DNA of 64,000 nucleotides from Rummeliibacillus pycnus (GCF_002884495.1 NZ_KZ614145.1:620001-684000), one strand, 5' to 3'. Positions 1-9,148 are shown, numbered from the stretch's first letter. The notes: generated from the sequence alone by a model not told the origin. Made by a program: numbers and translations.

Positions 1-442
1 CAGTCGCAGCGAAATCACAATTTTCGATGAACCATACATCGGCATGGATGCTAACGCTAGAAAGAAATTTTATCAATTTCTTTTAAATGATTATATAGAA
101 ATGCCTAGAACGATTATTTTTTCAACACATTTAATTGATGAAGTTAGCACTTTGTTCCAAAAAGTATATGTGATTAATAAGGGAAAATTACTATTAGAAA
201 TTTCAACAGAAGAATTACAAGAGGTTGTTTACTCTATTTCCGGACCGAGAGAGGAAATGGAGAAGATAAAAGATCAATTCATTATTTTAGACGAGAAGTA
301 TTTTATGGGGAATGGTGAAATAGTCGTTTTTGATCAGGAGAAACAACATGATGATGCATTACCTTCAGGGTGTAAGAAAAATATAGTAAATGTGCAAGAC
401 ATAATCGTTCATGTAACAGAGAAAGGGGAACAATTACGATGA
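1..442 (+). CDS. ABC transporter ATP-binding protein, C-terminal part (5' end outside window)
   Basis: The reading frame is open from base 2, so the gene starts upstream of the window. The first visible residues hold a Walker B motif (ITIFDEP), a D-loop (IGMDA) and a switch histidine (IIFSTHLIDE). This is the distal half of an ABC ATPase. The remaining C-terminal ~85 residues look like the non-conserved tail of drug- or peptide-export ATPases. The stop overlaps the next start (ATGA), which joins it to a membrane protein as an ATPase/permease pair. The substrate cannot be told from this fragment. Confidence 0.9.
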   Translation, partial: SRSEITIFDEPYIGMDANARKKFYQFLLNDYIEMPRTIIFSTHLIDEVSTLFQKVYVINKGKLLLEISTEELQEVVYSISGPREEMEKIKDQFIILDEKYFMGNGEIVVFDQEKQHDDALPSGCKKNIVNVQDIIVHVTEKGEQLR

Positions 443-1128
443 ATCGTGTACTTTCGGCAAAAAAGATTATTGAAATAAAAAGCTTGCAATCGATCAATAT
501 TTTTTGGGGATTCTTTATTTTCTTTTTAATTTTAAATTTTACGCTCGCCACTTCCTTCAATTACTCTTCAACGATGTATATGAGTAGTTTTGCAGTTTAT
601 ATTTTCTTATTCATATCAAATCATATATCGATTAAAAATAGTTTTCATTATTGCATTCATTTTGGTGTAACGCGTGGTGAGTTTATCAAGGCCAGCTTTG
701 TAAGTAGTATTCAAAGAACAATCATAATGGTGCTAATTAATATAATCTTACTTTTAGCTGTCAATGGAGTTATAACTGCATTCAATGTAAATAACTTTAC
801 GATGTTTAGTTGGAGTAATGTATTTACAGGTCATTCATTCATCTTGTCCAATATTTGGATTGATTTTTGTATAGGGACTTTCGTTAGTAGTATGGCTATG
901 TTAAGCGGTGCGCTACATTATAAATGGGGATTAGTCGGACCATTAAGCATTGCCGTGATCCTTCTTTTATCGACAACGATACCTACCACTCGGATTCATC
1001 TTCTGGATGTATGCAAGGATATTTTTGTTCAACAATCCATCGGCTCTTTTGGTTGGTTATTAGTTGCAGCCGTAATTGTATGGGGATGTATCTACTTATT
1101 GTTACAAAAAGTGGATTTAAAAAGATAA
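439..1128 (+). CDS. ABC transporter membrane subunit (putative)
   Basis: This 229-residue protein is almost entirely hydrophobic, with about six predicted membrane segments. It has no recognised catalytic motif. It begins inside the stop of the ATPase gene (4-nt ATGA overlap), the usual sign of translational coupling. I infer it is the permease half of the transporter. Its sequence family is not one I can name, so the substrate is unknown. Confidence 0.7.
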   Translation: MNRVLSAKKIIEIKSLQSINIFWGFFIFFLILNFTLATSFNYSSTMYMSSFAVYIFLFISNHISIKNSFHYCIHFGVTRGEFIKASFVSSIQRTIIMVLINIILLLAVNGVITAFNVNNFTMFSWSNVFTGHSFILSNIWIDFCIGTFVSSMAMLSGALHYKWGLVGPLSIAVILLLSTTIPTTRIHLLDVCKDIFVQQSIGSFGWLLVAAVIVWGCIYLLLQKVDLKR

Positions 1129-1217
1129 CTTAAGAATTTGATAAAAATGCAGATGCAACATTTTACGCAGATAATCGTCTATAATTGTTAATGAGTGAAC
1201 CAGTTAGGATGATATTT

Positions 1218-2033
1218 TTGAAAAAACTCATTAAAATTGTGATGGTGCTAGGTGCCTTTGTGGGGTTTATCTATATCAACCAACAATGGTTGCAGCTGAC
1301 AAAGTACTCCGTTGTTTTAAAGAAATTGCCTAAGAAAATGGACGGTTTACGTATTGTACAAATATCAGATCTACATCATGCAAGATTTGGTGACAAGCAA
1401 AGGCAACTCATTCAAAAGGTGAGGGAGCAAAAGCCAGATATCATTGTTATTACGGGAGATTTAGTAGATCGCTACAACTATGATTTAGATCGTAGTTTAG
1501 AGGCAGTCAGAGGTTTTGTGAAAATTGCACCTGTATATTATGTAGTTGGTAATCATGAAGTATCAACAAATGATACTGATCATATCAAAGCGAAGCTAAC
1601 CGAGATAGGCGTACATGTATTATCAAATCGTTCGGAAAACTTTTCAATGAACGGTGCAACCATACAAATTATCGGTATTGATGATCCTCTTAGTGGTAAA
1701 ACAACGGATGAAATGCTTAATCTAGCATTGAATGGTGTTGATCCATCAAAGTTCCAAATTTTACTTGCTCATAGGCCAGAATATTATAAGAATTACGTGC
1801 AACATGGTGTGGATTTAACATTCAATGGTCATGCACATGGTGGACAGATTCGAATTCCAGGGCTAGGAGGGATGATCGATCATCAACTCCATTTATTTCC
1901 TTCACATATTGATGGTGTGGAGCAAATTGGCGATATGACACAAATTATTAGCCGAGGTCTAGGTAACAGTGGATCAACTATTCGAATTTTTAATCGACCA
2001 GAAATTGTAGTGGCCGAATTACATGCAAAATAA
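1218..2033 (+). CDS. Membrane-anchored metallophosphoesterase (YkuE-like)
   Basis: Calcineurin-like phosphoesterase with all metal-binding motifs in order: SDLHH near residue 50, ITGDLVDR, GNHE and GHAHGGQ. Residues 7-20 form one N-terminal membrane anchor. I chose the TTG at 1218 because AGG at 1206-1208 lies 9 nt upstream and because the anchor then starts with KK. The frame also allows starts at 1185, 1191 and 1209. The family hydrolyses phosphoesters with two metal ions; B. subtilis YkuE is the nearest relative by architecture. A strong terminator follows. Confidence 0.85.
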   Translation: MKKLIKIVMVLGAFVGFIYINQQWLQLTKYSVVLKKLPKKMDGLRIVQISDLHHARFGDKQRQLIQKVREQKPDIIVITGDLVDRYNYDLDRSLEAVRGFVKIAPVYYVVGNHEVSTNDTDHIKAKLTEIGVHVLSNRSENFSMNGATIQIIGIDDPLSGKTTDEMLNLALNGVDPSKFQILLAHRPEYYKNYVQHGVDLTFNGHAHGGQIRIPGLGGMIDHQLHLFPSHIDGVEQIGDMTQIISRGLGNSGSTIRIFNRPEIVVAELHAK

Positions 2034-2037
2034 GAAA

Positions 2038-2088
2038 TAATAGGGTTCTTCGAAAGGTTATTTTCAACTTTTGAAGGGCCCTATTTTT
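2038..2088 (+). terminator. Rho-independent terminator after metallophosphoesterase
   Basis: AATAGGG with TTCTTCGAAAG pairs with CTTTTGAAG and CCCTATT, followed by a T run. Confidence 0.8.
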
Positions 2089-2167
2089 GTAAGGAAATAG
2101 CTAATCCTGAATAATAAAATGTAAACAGTCGTTAAAATACTTGTATTGAAGCATTACAAATTAACAA

Positions 2168-2204
2168 ACAAAGTGCCGGGAAGTTTTCTCGGCACTTTGT
2201 TTTC
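2168..2204. terminator. Bidirectional terminator
   Basis: ACAAAGTGCCG pairs perfectly with CGGCACTTTGT. T-rich tracts lie on both sides. It sits just after the 3' end of the small minus-strand gene that follows. Confidence 0.75.
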
Positions 2205-2209
2205 AAAAA

Positions 2210-2425
2210 CTATTTTCTTTTATTGTCAAAATCAATTAGTACGGTTGGCTTTTTCTTTGTTTCGAAGATCATATGAATATGAAATTTAGTTTGATCCACT
2301 TTCACGACATTAACAATTTTGCCTTTACGCCCTTTAATTTTTAGTTCTTCGTTAACTAAAGGAACTTTTCTAAGGAGCTGACTTAATACAATCTCTTTAT
2401 GATCCAAAAATTGAACAGTAAACAT
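2210..2425 (-). CDS. Conserved small protein, paralogue of the gene at 9859-10080
   Basis: 71 residues, basic, no signal peptide or membrane segment. AAGGAG lies 10 nt before the ATG. It shares VLSQLLR, PL(V/I), KIKGRKGK and a VDQ(T/N)K segment with the 73-residue protein at 9859-10080. The IKGRKGKIVNV segment is reminiscent of a KOW or beta-barrel nucleic-acid-binding turn, but that is only a resemblance. Function unknown. Confidence 0.75.
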   Translation of the reverse strand: MFTVQFLDHKEIVLSQLLRKVPLVNEELKIKGRKGKIVNVVKVDQTKFHIHMIFETKKKPTVLIDFDNKRK

Positions 2426-2531
2426 AATCTCTTATCTCCTTTTCTAAAAATTTAAAAGGTAGAATCACCTTGTTTACGTTCATTTTATGAATAGATTTGT
2501 AATATAGAACAATTCTGAGAGACTTATATCA

Positions 2532-3035
2532 TTAGTTCAAAATATGACTAAGAGCATGGTTTTTACTTAATATTTTTAATAGACTATATCCCATAAGAGC
2601 ACCTGTAAATGAGCTAATCGCAAAAGCAGGGACTAAGCCAAATAATGTTGCTTCTTGCCCTAAAACCAGAACAGCAATTGGGTAGGTTGCGATTGCCCCA
2701 AGTATTCCTGTGCCAAAAACTTCTCCTAAACCTGCAAACTCGATTCTTTTTGTTTTTGCATAAAGAATGGATGCCAGTAGTGCCCCAATCATACTACCAG
2801 GATATGCAAATACTGTACCTGTTCCCATCATGATTCTTAAAGTAGAAGAAATAAATGCTTGTAAAATAGCATACCATGGCCCCAATAGAACAGCTGATAA
2901 CACATTGGCAAAATGTTGGATCGGGAATATCTTCACAAAGCCTAGTGGAATATAAATAACATTACTTGAAACGGTTGTAATAGCTGCAATTATAGCTGTA
3001 TACGTTAGTTTTTTCGTTTTATTCAAGTCCTTCAT
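2532..3035 (-). CDS. thiW: ECF transporter S component ThiW
   Basis: A 167-residue membrane protein of the ThiW family, with about five helices and a conserved GPWYA...GTGTVFAYPGSMIG region. ThiW is the predicted substrate-capture subunit for the thiazole precursor of thiamine and borrows the shared ECF energising module encoded elsewhere. I chose the ATG at 3035 because GGGGAG lies 5 nt upstream; a longer frame reaches back to 3065 inside thiY. It is the last gene of the thiZ-X-Y-W operon, 16 nt after thiY, so the TPP riboswitches upstream of thiZ should control it. Confidence 0.85.
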   Translation of the reverse strand: MKDLNKTKKLTYTAIIAAITTVSSNVIYIPLGFVKIFPIQHFANVLSAVLLGPWYAILQAFISSTLRIMMGTGTVFAYPGSMIGALLASILYAKTKRIEFAGLGEVFGTGILGAIATYPIAVLVLGQEATLFGLVPAFAISSFTGALMGYSLLKILSKNHALSHILN

Positions 3036-3051
3036 TTTATCTCCCCTTTGC

Positions 3052-4056
3052 CTATTTAGAAACAATATTGTCCATCACTTCATCTGGTTGAACCTGTTTC
3101 TTAATGACTCCGTTTTTATATAGCCATTTAGCTGCTTTTTGCCAGCTAGCTTTTTCTTGATAGCCGAATGGGACACCTTTTTCCTCCATTAGGGGTAGTA
3201 GTATTTCTAGACTTTTCGTTTCAACATCTTTTTTTAATGGGAAACTATCGTTTTCATGGTCTAGTAAAATTTGCAAGCCTTCTTTTGGGTTTTTCTTAAC
3301 GGTTTCTTGCCCTTTTGTGACTGCTTTCCAAAATCTTTTGATCGCATCTCTTTTTTGATCGAACGTTTTTTGACCTGTAACCAGTACTAATTCGTAATTA
3401 TCGGGTACACCATAATCACTATCTTTGATCGCATGCATATTATAGCCTTCTTTGTTTAACAGAACATATTCGTGATTGATATATCCACCTGTAATAGCGT
3501 CTACACGATCTGTAGCAATAGCAGGAATTAAGTCAAAACCGACATCGGTCATTTTTACTTTACTAAAATCGCCGCCATCAGCTTCAACCATTTCCTTGAT
3601 CGTTGCTTCACTTATTTCACTTGATGAATACCCTACATTCTTACCTTCTAAATCCTTAGGTGTTTTAATGCCAGATGATTTTTTGGCCATTAGCGTATCT
3701 AGAGAATGTCTAACAAGTGCTGCAACTGATACGATTGGAATCCCTTCTGATTTAGATAGAATGGCTTGATTTTGATAACTAATCGCTAAATCTACTTTTC
3801 CAGTAGCAGCAAGTTTTAAAGGATCGTTTGTATCAGCTGGCATTTGAATGTCTACATTTAAGCCTTCATCTTTGAAATAACCTTTTTGTTGTGCAACGTA
3901 AATTGCTGAATGGACTGCATTCGGATACCAATCAAGCATGATACTTAAATTATCTAGTTTTTTTCCACTTTCATCGGTAGTTTGGTCTTTTCCATTACAT
4001 CCTGTAATGAATACGGCTAGAGATACTAGCAATAGTATACTGATCCATTTTTTCAT
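3052..4056 (-). CDS. thiY: Thiamine-precursor ABC transporter substrate-binding lipoprotein ThiY
   Basis: NMT1/THI5-like periplasmic-binding-fold lipoprotein of about 334 residues. It has a lipobox (VFITGC, Cys near 20) after a hydrophobic signal, and a typical LDWYPNAVHSAIYVAQ start to the mature domain. The family binds formylaminopyrimidine or HMP-type pyrimidine precursors of thiamine. ATG at 4056 is preferred over the TTG one codon upstream. It lies 32 nt after the permease gene and belongs to the riboswitch-controlled operon. Confidence 0.88.
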   Translation of the reverse strand: MKKWISILLLVSLAVFITGCNGKDQTTDESGKKLDNLSIMLDWYPNAVHSAIYVAQQKGYFKDEGLNVDIQMPADTNDPLKLAATGKVDLAISYQNQAILSKSEGIPIVSVAALVRHSLDTLMAKKSSGIKTPKDLEGKNVGYSSSEISEATIKEMVEADGGDFSKVKMTDVGFDLIPAIATDRVDAITGGYINHEYVLLNKEGYNMHAIKDSDYGVPDNYELVLVTGQKTFDQKRDAIKRFWKAVTKGQETVKKNPKEGLQILLDHENDSFPLKKDVETKSLEILLPLMEEKGVPFGYQEKASWQKAAKWLYKNGVIKKQVQPDEVMDNIVSK

Positions 4057-4088
4057 CAATTAACATCTCCTATAATTCATCTATTTAT

Positions 4089-4859
4089 CTATCTTGTATG
4101 ATTCCATTTATGGGTTACTTTCTTTTCCATCCAAGAAGCTAGTGCAAATAACAGAATGCCCACAATTGTAAGAATAGTGATGGCTGCAAAAACACCTTCA
4201 GCATTTAAATTTCCAGACATTCTCCGACTGTAGTAGCCTAACCCTTCACTAGCTCCGAGCCACTCACCGATTGTTGCCCCAACGAGTGCAAAAACTATTG
4301 CCATCTTAAACCCTGAGAAAAAAGAGGGGAGGGCCATTGGAATATGTAGCTTTTGAAATATTTGAAAACGAGATGCCCCCATTGAACGTAATAATTCGAT
4401 ATATTCTTTGTCGCATGACTTTAATCCATCATAAGTACCAACCACTATCGGGAAGAAACAGATGAGGATTGTTACGGCAACCTTACTCCAAATGGTATAG
4501 CCAAACCACAGCACAAAAATAGGGGAGAGTGCAATGATTGGAATCATTTGTGAAATCACAACTGCAGGATAGAGAATCTTCTCAATTGTTTTTGAAAAGA
4601 ACATGCAGACAGCTAAAATAACACCCCCGATCACAGCAATGACAAAGCCGATAAGGAATTCAAGCATGGTGGCACTCAAATGTTCCAAGATTAAAGGACG
4701 CCAATTATCCATGATCATACGTACGACGTTAGTGGGTGCGGGTATGATAAAGCTTGGAATCTTATCAGTTTGGACGAGCCATTCGATCACACCAAGAAAA
4801 ATAATTGAAACAATCAAAAAAAGGCTATAAGTTTGCAAAAAATGTTTAATCTGTTTCAT
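4089..4859 (-). CDS. thiX: Thiamine-precursor ABC transporter permease ThiX
   Basis: 256 residues, six membrane segments, BPD_transp_1 family. The EAA-type cytoplasmic loop is visible (LLRSMGASRFQIFQKLHIP). It overlaps the end of thiZ by 14 nt, so translation is probably coupled. It is the membrane channel of the pyrimidine importer with ThiY and ThiZ. Confidence 0.88.
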   Translation of the reverse strand: MKQIKHFLQTYSLFLIVSIIFLGVIEWLVQTDKIPSFIIPAPTNVVRMIMDNWRPLILEHLSATMLEFLIGFVIAVIGGVILAVCMFFSKTIEKILYPAVVISQMIPIIALSPIFVLWFGYTIWSKVAVTILICFFPIVVGTYDGLKSCDKEYIELLRSMGASRFQIFQKLHIPMALPSFFSGFKMAIVFALVGATIGEWLGASEGLGYYSRRMSGNLNAEGVFAAITILTIVGILLFALASWMEKKVTHKWNHTR

Positions 4860-5598
4860 TTGAAATTTTCTTCTCCAATTCTTGTCGTAATGTTACGATT
4901 TTTTGGGAATGAATCATCTCTGGAATACGAGGTCTTTGAAGCTCTATTGAAATCTCTTCAAGATCATGATTGCGATGTAATAATAGAATACGATCACTTA
5001 AGTAGATGGCTTCTTCTAAATCATGTGTGATAAAAATAATTGTTTTGTTTAAATCTTGCCAGATGGATAATAGCCAGGATTGCATTTCTCTTTTCGTTAA
5101 TGCATCAAGAGCTCCAAATGGTTCATCAAGTAGTAGTACATCTTTGCCTGTTAATAATGCTCGTAAAAATGCAACACGTTGTCTCATGCCACCAGACAAC
5201 TGCTTAGGAAGCGCATTTTCGTAGTCACTTAATCCAACGCGTTGCAACCACATTCTTGCTTCTTCTTTTGAAATATGTAAGTCTTTTTGAATTTCGGAAG
5301 CAAGCATAATATTTTCAAGAATGCTTCGCCAAGGAAGTAGCAGGTCTTTTTGTGGCATGTAGCCGACATCACCAAGGGAAATGTCGTTTTCATTAATTTG
5401 AATTTCACCTTCCTCTGGTCGAAGGAGCCCAGTTATCAGTCTTAAAATTGTACTTTTTCCTGTACCGCTTTTTCCGATGATTGAAACAAATTCACCTTGC
5501 TGTACTTCCATATTTAAGTGAGAGATGACTTTCTTTTTGCTCTTATTTTCATCTGTAAAACTATACGATACATCTTTTAGAATAAGTGCCATTTTCAT
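4846..5598 (-). CDS. thiZ: Thiamine-precursor ABC transporter ATP-binding protein ThiZ
   Basis: 250-residue ABC ATPase of the nitrate/taurine/thiamine-precursor branch. Walker A GKSGTGKST, Q-loop YMPQKDLLLPW, signature LSGGMRQR, Walker B VLLLDEP and switch IIFITHD are all intact. It is the first gene of the operon, directly downstream of two TPP riboswitches and the proximal terminator. The start MKMALIL may alternatively be the second Met. Confidence 0.9.
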   Translation of the reverse strand: MKMALILKDVSYSFTDENKSKKKVISHLNMEVQQGEFVSIIGKSGTGKSTILRLITGLLRPEEGEIQINENDISLGDVGYMPQKDLLLPWRSILENIMLASEIQKDLHISKEEARMWLQRVGLSDYENALPKQLSGGMRQRVAFLRALLTGKDVLLLDEPFGALDALTKREMQSWLLSIWQDLNKTIIFITHDLEEAIYLSDRILLLHRNHDLEEISIELQRPRIPEMIHSQKIVTLRQELEKKISNETD

Positions 5599-5621
5599 AT
5601 CCTTTCTAAATTAAATCAAAT

Positions 5622-5655
5622 AAAAAACTGCTTTCATGGAATAGAAAGCAGTTTT
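5622..5655 (-). terminator. Riboswitch-controlled terminator, proximal
   Basis: On the minus strand AAAACTGCTTTC pairs with GAAAGCAGTTTT, followed by T residues. It stands between the proximal TPP aptamer and thiZ, as expected for an attenuator. Confidence 0.85.
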
Positions 5656-5684
5656 GACTAGAACATCATACAAATGATGCTAAA

Positions 5685-5757
5685 CTACTTTCCTCCGCTA
5701 GAATGATCTAGATCAGGTTCAAAGGGTACAATCTCAGCCGATAGGCGCCCCTAGTAG
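5685..5757 (-). promoter_or_regulatory. TPP riboswitch (THI element), gene-proximal copy
   Basis: Read on the minus strand, it begins CTACTAGGGGCGCC, contains CTGAGA and ACCCTTTGAACCTGATCT, and closes with CTAGCGGAGGAAAGTAG. The P1 arms CTACT and AGTAG pair. All core TPP-binding elements are present. It is followed by its own terminator and then thiZ. Confidence 0.95.
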
Positions 5758-5803
5758 ATGTATTTATTTAATTTTGTTTGCTTAAATGAATTATTTTAGT
5801 ACA

Positions 5804-5832
5804 CAAAAAAACCACTCGAGGTAGAGTGGGTT
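5804..5832 (-). terminator. Riboswitch-controlled terminator, distal
   Basis: On the minus strand AACCCACTC pairs with GAGTGGTT, followed by a run of seven T. It lies between the two TPP aptamers, so the distal aptamer has its own expression platform. Confidence 0.85.
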
Positions 5833-5859
5833 ACATAACAAATTTCATGAAAGACGACT

Positions 5860-5948
5860 CACTTCCCTCCGCTAGTTTGAACTAGATCAGGTTCAAAGGG
5901 TTTAGAACAAGTTGTTCAGTCTCAGTCCGTATGGGACACCCCTAGTGC
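5860..5948 (-). promoter_or_regulatory. TPP riboswitch (THI element), distal copy
   Basis: Read on the minus strand: GCACTAGGGGTGTCC, ACTGAGA, a longer variable P3 arm, ACCCTTTGAACCTGATCT, then CTAGCGGAGGGAAGTG. The outer helix CACT/AGTG pairs. It differs from the proximal copy mainly in the P3 extension. Confidence 0.95.
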
Positions 5949-5967
5949 TATTTAATTTTCAATATCT

Positions 5968-5995
5968 AGCATATCATTAAATTTGTTAGATGCAA
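5968..5995 (-). promoter_or_regulatory. Possible sigma-A promoter of the thi operon
   Basis: TTGCAT (5995-5990) and TATGCT (5973-5968) are separated by 16 nt, just upstream of the first aptamer. The match is moderate. Confidence 0.4.
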
Positions 5996-6371
5996 GGCTT
6001 TTCACAAAATTAATATCTGTGAAGGAATTTTCTTCCCAAAAAAAGAATAATTAAAACAACACTTTCTTTATTGTAATAGTGTATTTGGATCCATTTCTTA
6101 AATGATTTTCTAGTTAAAAATAAATGAACAATTCAAGTATTCAGATAGTACTTCTTTTCTAGTTTTATTTCTTAGTATGCTGCTTCAGATAGCGCTTTTT
6201 TAATAGATACAGCATATACAATACCCTCATTTAATGTTCGTATTTAAATCAAATCTTTGAATGAGGAAATGGATTTATTTGCTAAAAAATTTAAGAAAGG
6301 GCATATTCGAAAAAATTCCTGCATAAGTTTTAATTTAACCATATATTTCTTACAGTGTAATGAGAATAGAT
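5996..6371. other. Intergenic region between thi promoter and patatin gene
   Basis: AT-rich. I see no ORF with a ribosome binding site and no convincing RNA structure here. It must hold the patatin gene promoter. Confidence 0.5.
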
Positions 6372-6385
6372 GAGGAGGGGATACT

Positions 6386-7297
6386 TTGCTCGTCGATGGT
6401 GTGTTTTCAGGTGGAGGTATAAAAGGTTTTGCATTTGTTGGTGCACTTCAAGTGTTAGAGGAAAATGATATTCATTTTGAACGAGTTGCTGGAACGAGTG
6501 CAGGAGCCATATTGGCGGCTTTCCTCGCTGCAGGATATACGGTAGATGAAATTGAGACGATGTTAGATGAACTCGATGTGACTACATTTTTAGATCCTCC
6601 AAAAACTGTATTACCATTTCCATTTATGAAGTGGATTAATCTCTATTTTAGAATGGGACTATACCAAGGGAAAGCACTCGAAAAATGGTTTTATGAAAAA
6701 CTTTCGGATAGAAATGTCTATACATTTGATGATTTGCCTACAGGTTCTTTGAAGCTTATTGCATCTGATTTAACAAACGGTACAATGTTGGTCCTTCCAG
6801 ATGATTTGAGTAAGTATGGAGTGAATCCTGGCACATTTTCGGTTGCTAAAGCTCTTCGAATGAGCTGTGGAGTCCCTTTTTTCTTTCAGCCAGTGAAGTT
6901 GAAGGTTTCAAAAGGAGAATCCATTGTTGTCGATGGCGGTGTTTTAAGTAATTTTCCAATATGGCTATTCGAAGATGAAAGTGGTAAGAAGGAACGTCCT
7001 GTTCTCGGTTTAAAGTTAAGTAATCCAAGAGAAGATATGGAACCGCACAAAATTAATAATGGACTCAATTTATTTGAAGCCCTTTTTACTACGATGAAAG
7101 ACGCCCATGACGAGCGTTATATATCACGCATACATGAAAAGAATATAATTTTCATTCCTGTTGAAAATTATAGTGCGACTAAATTTGATCTAGATGATGA
7201 AACGAAAGAGCGTTTAATCGAAATAGGGAGAAGTCGCACCACTCAATTTTTGAAAAGTTGGGATGCTACTAGTAATAAAGAGGAATTTAAAGTCTAA
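6386..7297 (+). CDS. Patatin-like phospholipase (RssA/YlbK-like)
   Basis: 303 residues with the complete patatin catalytic set: glycine-rich oxyanion loop FSGGGIKGFAF near residue 7, nucleophile elbow GTSAG near 37, and the catalytic Asp in VVDGGVLSNFP near 187. The family are Ser-Asp dyad lipid acyl hydrolases, here probably cytoplasmic since no signal peptide is seen. The TTG start is supported by GAGGAGGGG 5 nt upstream. It is monocistronic, with a hairpin terminator directly after it. Confidence 0.88.
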   Translation: MLVDGVFSGGGIKGFAFVGALQVLEENDIHFERVAGTSAGAILAAFLAAGYTVDEIETMLDELDVTTFLDPPKTVLPFPFMKWINLYFRMGLYQGKALEKWFYEKLSDRNVYTFDDLPTGSLKLIASDLTNGTMLVLPDDLSKYGVNPGTFSVAKALRMSCGVPFFFQPVKLKVSKGESIVVDGGVLSNFPIWLFEDESGKKERPVLGLKLSNPREDMEPHKINNGLNLFEALFTTMKDAHDERYISRIHEKNIIFIPVENYSATKFDLDDETKERLIEIGRSRTTQFLKSWDATSNKEEFKV

Positions 7298-7301
7298 ACT
7301 T

Positions 7302-7330
7302 GAGATTGGATATTTCCAATCTCTTTTTTT
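7302..7330 (+). terminator. Rho-independent terminator after patatin gene
   Basis: GAGATTGGA pairs with TCCAATCTC, followed by seven T. Confidence 0.9.
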
Positions 7331-7409
7331 GTGAATTTGGATTTATGATACAATTTAATAGATTTATATATAATGTTGATTTACTAATTTGATATCAGGA
7401 GGTGAAAAA

Positions 7410-8228
7410 ATGGAATATAAAATCAATGATATTGTCATAAATTATCAAGTAATTGGACAAGGAAAACCAATTATTATGTTACATGGGTATTCTACAGACC
7501 ATCGATTAATGACGGGGTGTATGGAAAGGATATTTAGTAACAGAAGCGGTTATAAAAGAATATATTTTGATTTGCCTGGTATGGGAAAATCAAGCAGTGC
7601 TGAATGGATTGTCAACTCTGATATTATGCTTGATATCGTTATTCAATTTATAGAAGAAATGATTCCCGATGAGAATTTCTTAATGGTAGGTGAATCCTAT
7701 GGTGGTTATTTATTAAGGGGAATTGTCAAAATGATGGCAGATAGAGTTGATGGTGTTGCAATAATCTGTCCCTTAATAATAGCCACTCATGAAAAGAGAA
7801 ATGTTCCACCGCAAGTTGTATTAGTTAAGGATGACCAATTGTTATCAAAATTAAATTCAGAAGATATGAAAAATTTCAACGATAACATGGTTGTACAAAG
7901 TGAAAAAATTTATGATCGATACCAAAATGAAATAATGTCTGGTATTAATATTGCGGATGTTCACTTTTTAGAGAGATTTCAAAATAACGGTTATGAATTT
8001 TCGTTTGATGTAGATCAAGCGAATATAAAATTTGCTAAACCTTCTCTTATCGTTTTAGGTAGACAGGATTCAAGTGTAGGTTACAAAGATGCCTGGAATA
8101 TCCTTGAGAACTACCCAAGAGCAACTTTTGCTGTTCTAGATAGAGCGGGCCACAATTTACAAATAGAACAAGAGGAATTATTTAATTCTTTAATGAATGA
8201 GTGGTTAATAAGAGTAGAGGAATATTAG
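7410..8228 (+). CDS. Alpha/beta hydrolase
   Basis: 272-residue alpha/beta hydrolase fold protein. HGYS oxyanion strand near residue 26, DLPGMGKS, nucleophile elbow GESYGG, acid in GRQDSS and the final catalytic His in RAGHNLQ are all in the expected order. The start at 7410 has AGGAGGTG 6 nt upstream; the longer frame from 7389 is unlikely. The substrate cannot be predicted. Confidence 0.88.
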   Translation: MEYKINDIVINYQVIGQGKPIIMLHGYSTDHRLMTGCMERIFSNRSGYKRIYFDLPGMGKSSSAEWIVNSDIMLDIVIQFIEEMIPDENFLMVGESYGGYLLRGIVKMMADRVDGVAIICPLIIATHEKRNVPPQVVLVKDDQLLSKLNSEDMKNFNDNMVVQSEKIYDRYQNEIMSGINIADVHFLERFQNNGYEFSFDVDQANIKFAKPSLIVLGRQDSSVGYKDAWNILENYPRATFAVLDRAGHNLQIEQEELFNSLMNEWLIRVEEY

Positions 8229-8301
8229 ATAAAATTTTAGCCAACAGAAGAAGACTAAGAAGTGAAATTAAAAAAGAAATTCAATTATTTAATTAGTTGA
8301 A

Positions 8302-8340
8302 AAATTGCTCTTCGTTAAAAAGAAGAGCAATTTTCTTTAA
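8302..8340 (+). terminator. Rho-independent terminator
   Basis: AAATTGCTCTTC pairs with GAAGAGCAATTT, followed by T-rich sequence. Confidence 0.85.
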
Positions 8341-8644
8341 ATCTATGTTTCGGTGACTCTTGTGGGGTTAGCATGAAGCATAGCAAGAGTAATGAAAAAA
8401 TAAAAATAACTTGATTTAAATGATAATAATATGTTGCTTATGCGTGGAAAGTTTTGAAATATTCGAATACATAAGGTTAATTCAGAAAACGAGCAAAAGT
8501 TCACTAATTATATTCACAAAAATGCAGCGAAACCGGTAGTCAATATATCTGTTTATTCAGTTATACTAAGCAAATCTCAAAATTTCTCTTTTGAAATACA
8601 ACCTAATTCACACCTCTTTTTTTATTTACAAGAGTGAAAATAGA
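8341..8644. other. Intergenic, no gene seen
   Basis: No ORF with a ribosome binding site and no structured element seen on either strand. Confidence 0.5.
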
Positions 8645-9148
8645 TCAACCAATCTTTTTACCAAGAATCACTAAATCTCTCTTCACACCATCTAATTCAG
8701 CTACTTCTGGTAGGTGTGCCCATTCTTCAAATTGGAAATTTTTAAAGAGTCGGATACTAGGTTCGTTATGAGCGAAAATGAAGGCTAAAAGATGTTCGAT
8801 TTTCAATTGAGGACAAGCTTCAATTGCATGTTGTAAGGTGATTTTTCCAAGTCCTTTTCCTCTAAACTCTTCACTTAAATAAATACTTATTTCAGTAGTA
8901 GCATCATAAGCGGGTCTTCCGTAAAATGATTGGAAACTAATCCATCCACATATTGCACCATCATATTCGACAACCCACAATGGTCGTTTTGAAGGATTGT
9001 GTTCATTAAACCAAGGAAGGCGATCTTCTATGGATACAGGTTCAGTATCCGCAGTGACCATTCGACTTGCAATGGTCGAATTATAGATTTCAACGATTTT
9101 TGGTAAATCTTCAATTTGTGCGTCTCTAAATGTTATTTTTCCGTCCAT
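8645..9148 (-). CDS. GNAT N-acetyltransferase (phosphinothricin/methionine-sulfoximine acetyltransferase-like)
   Basis: 167-residue GNAT protein. Acetyl-CoA binding site is EEFRGKGLGKITL near residue 95, the acceptor-side pattern is ATTEISIYL, and NEPSIRLFKNFQFEEW is typical of the PAT/YncA subgroup. Such enzymes acetylate the amino group of glutamate analogues or related amino acids. It is a single gene whose start follows AGAGGAGTC. Confidence 0.8.
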   Translation of the reverse strand: MDGKITFRDAQIEDLPKIVEIYNSTIASRMVTADTEPVSIEDRLPWFNEHNPSKRPLWVVEYDGAICGWISFQSFYGRPAYDATTEISIYLSEEFRGKGLGKITLQHAIEACPQLKIEHLLAFIFAHNEPSIRLFKNFQFEEWAHLPEVAELDGVKRDLVILGKKIG

